64,000 nt of DNA from Dryococelus australis. Lineage: Eukaryota > Arthropoda > Insecta > Phasmatodea > Phasmatidae. The stretch covers positions 136,198,663 through 136,262,662 of the forward strand of contig CM057000.1 of assembly GCA_029891345.1 (NCBI GenBank), read 5' to 3'. Under the pieces are notes generated by a model that saw only the letters and a program-made list of their open reading frames with translations, did not search any database and was not told the origin of the DNA. A program made the position numbers and the translations under genes. This document shows positions 57,885-64,000 of this stretch, piece by piece (the first letter of the stretch is position 1; each line of letters begins with the position of its first letter).

Positions 57885-58430
57885 CTATAAAGTCGTTGAA
57901 CTGTGTGTAGGAAACAAAATCATTAGAATAAATCTTCTCAGTAGTGTATCATTGTCTGTGTGTTCTTTAATTTGATCTTCAATCCAAGAGCTCATTAATG
58001 CATTGTTTATTAATAGTGTGATTGTTTTTGGAAATTTCAAATTATGTGAAAGTGATTTAGCACAATTACACACAAACGACCACAAGTTACACGATTGAAA
58101 TTTTGACTTCTATCATCGTTATAAAAAACATTACTTCCGAGATATGATATTAATTCTTGGCCAAATGAATCAAAATAATATTTGGCGTTTGCTTTTTTCC
58201 AATAGCATACCCAGTGTGTACCAGAGTTTGTCGAAACATCTAGATTAACAATCCCACATTCATTATCGAGTGGTGTGGTAAGTAGCCCATCGATCATAAA
58301 TACACCTCGAAAAATTTTAATGTTTAATTTTTTAACCATTTGATCAATATCAAAGTTACTGAGTGGAGTTACTTTTTTTAACATTCTTACCCCACTTAAC
58401 ATTCTTCAATATCTTGCTGTATTCCTCCAT
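57885..58430 (-). pseudogene. Adenain-like cysteine protease, frameshifted
   Basis: Begins MEEYSKILKNVKWGKNVKK (start at 58430), changes frame near 58385, then reads LSNFDIDQMVKKLNIKIF-type sequence, FRGVFMIDGL, VNLDVSTNSGTHWVCYW (catalytic His in GTHW), YYFDSFGQEL (acidic catalytic-dyad region) and VTCGRLCVIVL (catalytic Cys, CGxxC). It continues in another frame to 57885 (SHNLKFPKTITLLIN). This is the maturation protease of the adenovirus/Polinton lineage. All three catalytic residues are visible, but at least two frame changes break the gene. Confidence 0.8.
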
Positions 58431-58472
58431 AGCTAAATTATGTCAGCATTGTTCTTCCAATTCTTGGTTTTT

Positions 58473-58733
58473 CTACTTAGCATTAATTACTAATGTAGTG
58501 ATAGATGATGCACCACTAGCTAATGCCCCTAGAGCTCCCAATGCTGCGAAAATTAAGGGTAAAAATCCACCCTTGTGAACTGTCAAACCATTTCCAGTTT
58601 TCATTTCTTTGGACATTTTCTTAAGTTGTGGAACTGAAATTATGATGGTCATCCTTTTCTCATCCTTTAATTTCTTGTTTTTACATTCCAGTTGGTCATT
58701 CGTTAGGAAAGAATCAATATTCAAACCCTTCAA
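58473..58733 (-). CDS. pX/pVI-like hydrophobic minor capsid protein
   Basis: 86 codons. The N-terminal half is polar (LNIDSFLTNDQLECKNK and a Lys-rich stretch). The C-terminal half has TGNGLTVHKGGFLPLIFAAL then GALGALASGASSITTLV, the Gly/Ala-rich membrane-active segment seen in Polinton pX-like proteins, usually preceded by a G-x-G-L-x-x-x-K-G-G motif exactly as here. The N-terminus may extend upstream (V-P-N-D-E-L-K). This frame is essentially intact, unlike its neighbours. In virions of this group such proteins are thought to disrupt membranes or bind DNA; here that is inference from family. Confidence 0.65.
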   Translation of the reverse strand: MKGLNIDSFLTNDQLECKNKKLKDEKRMTIIISVPQLKKMSKEMKTGNGLTVHKGGFLPLIFAALGALGALASGASSITTLVINAK

Positions 58734-58795
58734 CTCATCATTAGGAACTTGAAATACAATGTTTTATACTTTCATTTATTATAACAAATACTTTT

Positions 58796-59345
58796 TCATT
58801 TTATTTTAATTTCCCAGCCAAGCTTACATTTAATATGCACCGCAGATCCAGTAACACCATCCCACAATCTCTCATTGAGATCAGCATCTGAACTTAACAA
58901 TCTTTTGAACCCTTTCTTTCTAGTTCTTTGTCAGCTACATGTCTTTCAGCTAGATCTTTATAATGATGACAAGCTATATCATGTTCCATTGCAGCCGCAT
59001 CTAGTGGATTAACGGTTTTATCGCCACGCTCAGTTCTCTCTTTTAATCTGGTACCCGGACCTAAGTACTGATAACCGGGTGCATGCATCTCAAAAGGTAG
59101 TGAATTTATTATGTCATTGAGTAACACATGTATCAGATACGGTATGCCTTTTGGATTATTCTCAACAAAGTCACTAAACTTGCTGTTGAGCATATTCATT
59201 ATTCCAACTTTTTCATTCTGATAGTTATCATTTCCAGCATTCTCTTCGCCATAAATAACGAGAAGTTGGTCACTAAGAATCCTAACATCATCCAACCATA
59301 TGTATTCTTTGAGATAGTCTGTATACTTCTTTATACCTTTTCCTT
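58796..59345 (-). pseudogene. Virion protein with parvovirus-type phospholipase A2 domain
   Basis: Reading from the right: KYTDYLKEYIWLDDVRILSD, then LLVIYGEENAGNDN, then EMHAPGYQYLGPGTRLKERT and LDAAAMEHDIACHHYKDLAE. YLGPGT is the calcium-binding loop and HDIACHHY contains the catalytic His-Asp pair of the VP1u-type PLA2. After KERKG the frame changes near 58905 to SSDADLNERLWDGV with a basic C-terminus, ending at 58796. In parvoviruses the domain opens endosomal membranes; the same module occurs in some adintovirus minor capsid proteins. The catalytic residues are preserved although the gene is broken. It is probably the 3' half of one gene with 59490-59702. Confidence 0.8.
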
Positions 59346-59489
59346 TTTTAGGTGAGGGACTTTCTTTTTAATCGAATCGTAAATAGTTTTAACAATAATT
59401 TTCCATTTATTAATTTTACTCGATTTTGGTGTTCCCAAGTTTGGATCATTGTTTTGAAAAACTGTGTTTGTATCTGCTAGGATACGACT
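59346..59489 (-). other. Linker between two parts of the PLA2 gene
   Basis: Minus-strand homology appears to run through here in more than one frame (FFKTMIQTWEHQNRVKLING), with stops, joining the conserved 59490-59702 segment to the PLA2 segment. Confidence 0.4.
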
Positions 59490-59702
59490 TTAGTGTTCAT
59501 AGTCGGTTGCAGTGTAGTCACTTTCTGTTACTTTCTTACTAGTTAGTAATTTCATCAAACCATCAGTTCCAGTGTACGTCCAACCTTTTACAGTAAATTT
59601 GTCATTGATGAATATTACTGTGCTATCACCAATATGCAATCTACCTTTATCAGCCTTTAGCCCAAAAACATTGCCTCTGCAGTCAATTAAGAAATTGGCC
59701 AC
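59490..59702 (-). pseudogene. Upstream conserved segment of the PLA2-bearing virion gene
   Basis: NFLIDCRGNVFGLKADKGRL, STVIFINDKF, GWTYTGTDGLMKLLTSKK. The order (short beta hairpin, then Y-x-G-T-x-G-L-x-x-L-L-x-S-K) matches a conserved domain of a Polinton virion protein that, in related elements, precedes the region corresponding to 58796-59345. The Met is probably internal. A frame change separates it from upstream coding. Confidence 0.55.
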
Positions 59703-59759
59703 TTTCCTATCAATAAATGTTGTTTTGTAGTTGTTAACTGTGAGATATCAGTTTTCAAA

Positions 59760-59990
59760 TGCCCCAATGCTTCGTCATAGCGTTCATCATCATAGTGTTT
59801 ATCGTCTTCGTCAATGCATTTAACACCATCGTCGTAGCGTTCATCACCATAGCATTCATCATTATAGCATTCATTGTCATCATCATTGCATTTAACGCCA
59901 TCATCATAGCATTCATTGTCATCGCCAATTCGTTCAATGTCAACATCATAGCATTCATTGGTGCCTGTTTTAAAAAACAGTTTTCTTTCA
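59760..59990 (-). repeat. Degenerate minisatellite at the 5' side of the PLA2 gene
   Basis: Imperfect repeats of CATAGCATTCATCATTATAG-type sequence. In one minus frame they encode an Asn-Ala-Met-rich run; in another they encode an acidic Cys/Tyr repeat (DDNECYDDGVKCNDDDNECY), leading into YDEALGHLKTDISQL, which looks like genuine coding. I infer that the acidic frame was the real one. Confidence 0.5.
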
Positions 59991-60040
59991 AAAGATGTTT
60001 ATGTTGGTGTTTGTGGGTAGTCTAAATTCTTAACAGCAAA

Positions 60041-61351
60041 ATGGAACAAGTTATTTTATTAAGTTCTTATTTTCATTTGTTATGTGTCCGATTTTTTGCC
60101 CAAAGCATATATTACATCTATCAATGGTTGGTCATGTTTTTTATTTTTGTCATATTCATCTTGGCAAAATTTTCTAAAAGTTTCGAAAACTTTTCAATAA
60201 GCTGTCTTCTTCTCTCTATATTCTTCTCTATATTGTTTACAATTTTTGTCGTCTCATTTATTATACAAAGAAATAAAATGAGCAATGATAACTTAAATGT
60301 ATACTGTCTCAAATATATGAAAAATACACTAAGTTCATATGAACTTAGAAATAAAAACAAAATAAGAATTAAATGTGTTTGTAGCTGTGATGTTACCAAT
60401 AACTCGATATTCACTGGTGGGAGTATAAAAAACTATATTGTGTGTGAATTTCATAAACCAAAAAGAAAAAACTTCACCAGAAGAACTGTTATATCTTTTG
60501 GTATCGATGATCTTTGGCAAGCTGTTTTAGTTGAGATGAATTCTGGATCTTTAAAAGGTATACACAAAATTAACAAAGGGTTTAAATATATGTTAACCAT
60601 GATAGATGTTTTTTCCAAATATGCATGGGCGATACCAATCAAAGATAAAACTGGTGAAAATGTTACGTTAGCTTTTAAAACTATTTTGAATGATTGCAAA
60701 TCCATGCATTTACAAACAGACAAAGGGAAAGAATTTTACAATAAATCATTTAAGGCATTAATGGCCAATAACAACATAACACAGTATTCAACACACAGTG
60801 AAAAGAAAACTTGTTGTAGAACGATTTAAAAGAACATTGAAGGAGAAAATGTGGAAGATATTTACTATGCAGGGAAACTATAAATGGGTGGCTATATTAC
60901 CTAAATTAATAAGTGAATACAATAACACTGCTCACAGTACAATCAGAATGAAACCCATCAATGTAAATGCAAAGAATGAAAGTTCTATTCTAATCAACAT
61001 GTATGGCAGAGAAAAAAAATGGTTAAACCAAAGTTTGCAATAGGAGATAAAGTTCGTATAAGTAATAGTCAAAATTTGTTTGAAAAAGGATATACACCAA
61101 ATTGGCCAACTGAAATATTTGAGGTGTGTGAAGTATTGCACACAAACACCATGACGTATAGAATAAAAGATTTTAAAAATGAACTTATTAAACATATTTT
61201 TTATGAGCCAGAGCTGCTTAAGACCAAATATGATAAAGACTACTTAGTGGAAAAATTTTTGCGAAGAAAAGGAAATAAGCTGCTAATTAAATGGTTAGGT
61301 TTTGATAGTAGTCATAATTCTTGGGTTGATATGAAAAGTGTAGTTGTTTAA
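60041..61351 (+). pseudogene. Retroviral-type integrase with C-terminal chromodomain, broken
   Basis: The rve core begins at DDLWQAVLVEM (the family has Asp where Val stands, so the first catalytic Asp is lost), then MIDVFSKYAWAIPIKDK, LQTDKGKEFYN (second Asp present). A frame change near 60800 leads to VERFKRTLKEKMW (catalytic Glu present) and SEYNNTAHSTIRMKP. Another frame change near 61020 leads to FAIGDKVRI, then a chromodomain, YLVEKFLRRKGNKLLIKWLGF and SHNSWVD. The first ~110 codons (60041-60370) are hydrophobic and do not resemble an integrase N-terminus; they may be non-native or belong to a coiled coil on the opposite strand. The element's DNA insertion enzyme is thus dead three ways. 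Confidence 0.85.
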
Positions 61352-61373
61352 GAACTTTTTTCCTACATAATAA

Positions 61374-62462
61374 ATGGATCAACAAAAAATTGAAAGTTAT
61401 GAGCATCAATTGTTTCCGCCAAACAACCAAACAAAAAATAATTTGAATGGATTCAACAAGCGCACTGAGTTTGATATTCCTATTGGTGATGCATTTTCAC
61501 ATCCTACTGAAGCTTATGTATACTAACAGTATAAGCTAGCTAAAATAGATACAAATGCAGATTATGAAAAAACTTCAACTATTGATCCTTGTGAGAATTT
61601 CTTCCCATTCCAGTTTTCAAGAATAGAGATATCTATACATGGTTGTATAATCGAAAGTATTGACAACCCTGGCATCACTTCAACAATGATGCATGCATTA
61701 CTAGGTTCGGAATCAGAATCAGCATACTTCCAAATGTCGGGGATAGAACTAGGCAAATATGTTAGGAAAGATAAGTGTAACAAAATTACCTATCCATTAA
61801 GATATTTGTTTGGGTTTATAAGAGATTGTAATGAAATATTCTGTAAAGGTGGGTACAAGATCACATTCATCGAAATTCTAATGATGATGTTTCTTTTTAC
61901 AGAAGACCCCCAAAGAAAGCAGATGGATCTGATGAGACAGATAATATACCAGATGCTGGTAAAAATGTTATTTAGAAAATGGAAATTCTGTGGCCAATTG
62001 TTGAACACGATCCTATTTATGGACACGAATTTTTAAGCAAAATTATACAAACACCCCAAAATTCCAATTAGTTTTAATAATTGGCAATGTCTTGAAAAAC
62101 CAGTACCTACTAATGCAAACAAATTTCAGTTTGATATAAAAGATCAGTTCAATTCAATCCAATTTGATATGCCAGACTTTGTCATTGTTGGTTTTCAGCA
62201 CAGCAGAAAAGAAGATCCTGGGCAATTCACACATGGTTCAATTTTTGACTCTTGTTTTGTCAAAAATATTTCTATTAAGAATGGACGGAATGAACTGTTT
62301 CCCAAAGAGAATTTGAATTTAATCATTGATGATAAAATTTTCGATAAGATGTACATTGCTTACAATGATTTTAGAAATTCAAAGACTAAACTAGATACCC
62401 CTTATCGTAATAATGAACTGTGCTTCAACGTCTCCATTTGCATCACTAGATTTTTGAACTGA
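61374..62462 (+). pseudogene. Major capsid (hexon-like, double jelly-roll) protein, broken
   Basis: Starts 22 bp after the integrase: MDQQKIESYEHQLFPPNN. An in-frame TAA at 61524-61526 is followed by QYKLAKIDTN, FFPFQFSRIEISIHGCIIE, DNPGITSTMM, PLRYLFGFIRDCNEIF, then frame changes, WPIVEHDPIYGHEFLSK-type sequence, and from 62169 MPDFVIVGFQHSRKED, GSIFDSCFVKNISIKNG, LFPKENLNLIIDD and YIAYNDFRNS. The DNPG, ILGF-like, (V/I)xGFQxxR, FDxCxIxNxxxxLN, Y-P-x-x-x-L-N-L-x-x-x-x-x-x-x-x-x-Y blocks are the known landmarks of the Polinton major capsid protein. At least one stop and three frame changes. Confidence 0.75.
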
Positions 62463-62488
62463 TTAAGAATATCTGAATATGAGGATGG

Positions 62489-62899
62489 TTATGTAGAACA
62501 CTTTACATTGAACATTGAGAGATCAAATCTGTCAGCTCTGGTCAACATGTTTGTAAACTCACTGAATTCATAGTATGTTGTGTTCTTGAAGAAGTATAAT
62601 AATCCATTGGTGTATCTAAAAGCAGAATCTAACCCAGCTGGTAAGCCTGGAAATTTCTTTGAAATTAAACTGAAATATTTATGTCTGAATAAGCACTCGT
62701 CCAGTTCCATAAAATACATTTCATTGTAAAATACAAAAGTGTGACCAGAGTAGGTGTTTACAACTGCTTTTATTTTGGAATTCAGAGGTATACCCATATC
62801 ATAAATAACCTTTGGATATCCAGACACAAGTTGCAGACTAGGATATTCATATATATATATATATACATTTGACTCGATAAACATTACTATTTCCCACAA
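62489..62899 (-). CDS. Hemopexin-repeat protein, probable captured cargo gene
   Basis: An open 136-codon frame holding hemopexin-type propeller blades: SGYPKVIYDMGIPLN, AVVNTYSGHTFVFYNEMYF, then KKFPGLPAGLDSAFRYTNG, LLYFFKNTTYYEF and a C-terminal DRFDLSMFNV. The FPGLPxxLDxAFxxxNGxxYFFKxxxYxxF pattern is the standard blade of matrix-metalloproteinase and vitronectin/hemopexin families. At least two blades are visible; the metalloprotease catalytic domain is not present upstream, where (AT)n sequence gives YIYIY. It sits between the capsid and polymerase genes, convergent with the capsid gene, so it belongs to the element. Its frame is open although neighbours are broken. It could also be a viral surface or host-interaction protein; function not known. 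Confidence 0.75.
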   Translation of the reverse strand: MWEIVMFIESNVYIYIYEYPSLQLVSGYPKVIYDMGIPLNSKIKAVVNTYSGHTFVFYNEMYFMELDECLFRHKYFSLISKKFPGLPAGLDSAFRYTNGLLYFFKNTTYYEFSEFTNMLTRADRFDLSMFNVKCST

Positions 62900-63049
62900 T
62901 AGTCTCTGATAAATCTATGTAAAGCTTTCAAAATTAGTGGATAAGAAAAACTTCCAGTTAGTGATAAGCTATGGTTTACTAACTATTTTATATACTATGT
63001 CATATGTCCAAACATATTTTTTATAAAAAATATACATCACTTGGTTGAC

Positions 63050-63090
63050 TACTATAAGAGGGATCCCAAAATGGGATCCCTCTTATAGTA
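63050..63090. terminator. 41-bp palindrome at the polymerase 3' end
   Basis: TACTATAAGAGGGATCCCA pairs perfectly with TGGGATCCCTCTTATAGTA around a 3-base loop. It abuts the polymerase stop codon (63091-63093) and precedes the hemopexin ORF on the same strand, so it may act as a transcript-end hairpin, or be a recent insertion scar. Confidence 0.6.
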
Positions 63091-64000
63091 TCAATCTTTT
63101 CCAATTTTGTAGTGCCCCCGTGGTAGTGTATTAATGCCATCTTTAAGAATTAATCTTTTATAATTTTCGAAACTTAATGCTTTTTTTCTCATATCAATAG
63201 TATAGAGTTCATGTTTCTTACTTTTAATAAGATTCATACTTTGGACAACACTTTTTTACCAAACAAACACTTTTTGTAGTCACCAAAACTAATCTCATTT
63301 CTGACTACAGTGTTTTTCACACCCTTTGCTCTTTTCTTTACACCACCTTCCACATTTATTGCATACATATTCGATTTCAATGCAATAAATTCTTCCATTA
63401 TTTTTCCATTGCATTCTTCTTTCATTTTGCCAATAACCTTTTTGTTAACTATACGGTATACCATATGGATTATCTTTTTTATAGTCAGAACTTTAAAAAT
63501 GATCGATCATTTCTTTCATGTCACTATAGAAGTCTGGTGTTTTTATATAATAGATGTACGAAGCAGTATCTTGGTAGCACAGTTCAATATTTTCCCCATA
63601 CTTTGGTTTCATTATATTATAGTGAAAATCATACATTAAGACTTTCGATATATCAAGTATACTCATTCCAACATAAATGGGTTTGTTTTTTTGGTTTCAT
63701 TATATTATAGTGAAAATCATATATTAAGACTTTCGATATATCAAGTATACTCATTCCAACATAAATGGGTTTGTTTAAGCACAGTTTTGTTTTAATCATA
63801 TGAACTGCAACCAATGAGTTAGTAAATATAGTTCTATCTTTAAAGTTTGGTTTAGCCACTAGTTTATCCATTTGCTTAGAACTTGTGCACAAGCGTATAT
63901 CCACTCTGTTTCTAATATTTTCCATTGTTTTTTTCCAAAAACAGAATTGTTTTTCATTTGTGTATATATCATCAATAGACTTTGCTTCTTCCATTAGCAT
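63091..64000 (-). pseudogene. polB: Protein-primed family B DNA polymerase of element 2, C-terminal part
   Basis: The gene runs off the window at its N-terminal side. From the right edge: [73 protein letters not shown]. An 88-bp tandem duplication (63602-63777) then throws the frame. Beyond it come the motif C region (YQDTAS where the family has DTDS, so the second Asp is Ala), [18 protein letters not shown] with a TAA at 63495-63493, SDYKKDNPYGIP, a frame change near 63460, IVNKKVIGKMKEECNGKIM, AKGVKNTVV, and the C-terminus INTLPRGHYKIGKD. A catalytic loss plus several breaks make it non-functional. Confidence 0.85.
63602..63777. repeat. 88-bp tandem duplication inside the polymerase gene
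   Basis: Units at 63602-63689 and 63690-63777 differ at only one or two positions. Because 88 is not a multiple of three, the duplication causes a frameshift. Near-identity shows it is recent compared with the rest of the decay. Confidence 0.92.

Larger units (their letters stand above)
54713..64000. mobile_element. Element 2: adintovirus-like Polinton, left ~9.3 kb
   Basis: A gene set typical of adintoviruses/Polintons: penton-like and hexon-like capsid proteins, FtsK/HerA packaging ATPase, adenain-like protease, pX-like and PLA2-bearing minor virion proteins, retroviral-type integrase with chromodomain, and protein-primed DNA polymerase. Almost all genes have frameshifts or stops. The left edge is placed by the truncation of an F1 repeat and is approximate; the right end lies outside the window, so terminal repeats and target duplication cannot be tested. 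It is unrelated in detailed gene content to element 1, although both carry a family B polymerase. Confidence 0.85.

Noticed and set aside
59759-60025. 88-codon plus-strand hydrophobic frame
   Set aside because: Read from the complement of a minus-strand minisatellite; repetitive Ile/Ala/Phe content, no homology.

Overview
This is a eukaryotic, almost certainly insect, genomic window. It is AT-rich, has very few host coding exons, and is packed with transposon debris: small inverted-repeat elements in nested copies, fold-back repeats, and fragments of gypsy-like, Tc1/mariner-like and hAT elements. No bacterial operons, CRISPR arrays, rRNA genes or credible tRNA genes were seen. The only host-gene signals are one GC-rich exon encoding part of a MAM domain (about 8365-8572, minus) and a probable terminal exon with a strong 3' splice site and polyadenylation signal (about 48540-48669, minus). 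I cannot name the species; the density of repeats fits a large insect genome.

Two Polinton/Maverick-class elements dominate the window. Element 1 (17397-36178, 18.8 kb) is complete at both ends. It has ~1.6 kb terminal inverted repeats that begin AGT and end ACT, 6-bp flanking duplications differing at one base, and a nearby paralogous copy of the uninterrupted target site. On the plus strand it carries a cluster of small unfamiliar genes (21.1-24.7 kb): a CxxC protein, an intact protein resembling an RNase H-like family of arthropod mobile elements, three tandem genes built from five copies of one short module, and an intact 153-aa unknown. Further right are a triplicated-motif acidic ORF (28.85-29.40 kb) and a degraded protein-primed family B DNA polymerase (about 29.5-32.7 kb). 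I found no integrase, packaging ATPase, protease or capsid gene in it.

Element 2 (about 54.7 kb to beyond the right edge) is an adintovirus-like Polinton with the virion gene set. In order: a small conserved ORF (+), a penton-like minor capsid protein (-), a packaging ATPase (+), an adenain-like protease (-), a pX-like hydrophobic minor capsid protein (-), a protein with a parvovirus-type phospholipase A2 motif (-), an integrase with chromodomain (+), a major capsid protein (+), a hemopexin-repeat ORF (-) and a family B DNA polymerase (-, running off the window). Nearly every gene has frameshifts or stops, the polymerase and integrase also show substitutions at catalytic positions, and an 88-bp duplication breaks the polymerase. 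It is an old, defective copy. The hemopexin ORF looks like captured host-type sequence.

The remaining DNA (1-17.4 kb and 36.2-54.7 kb) is host intergenic or intronic sequence containing two related small inverted-repeat families, here called F1 (short ~237-bp and long ~415-bp forms) and F2 (~400-430 bp), with at least 22 full or partial copies and several nested insertions that give relative ages. Everything was read by eye from the sequence; family assignments come from motif recognition, not database searches.
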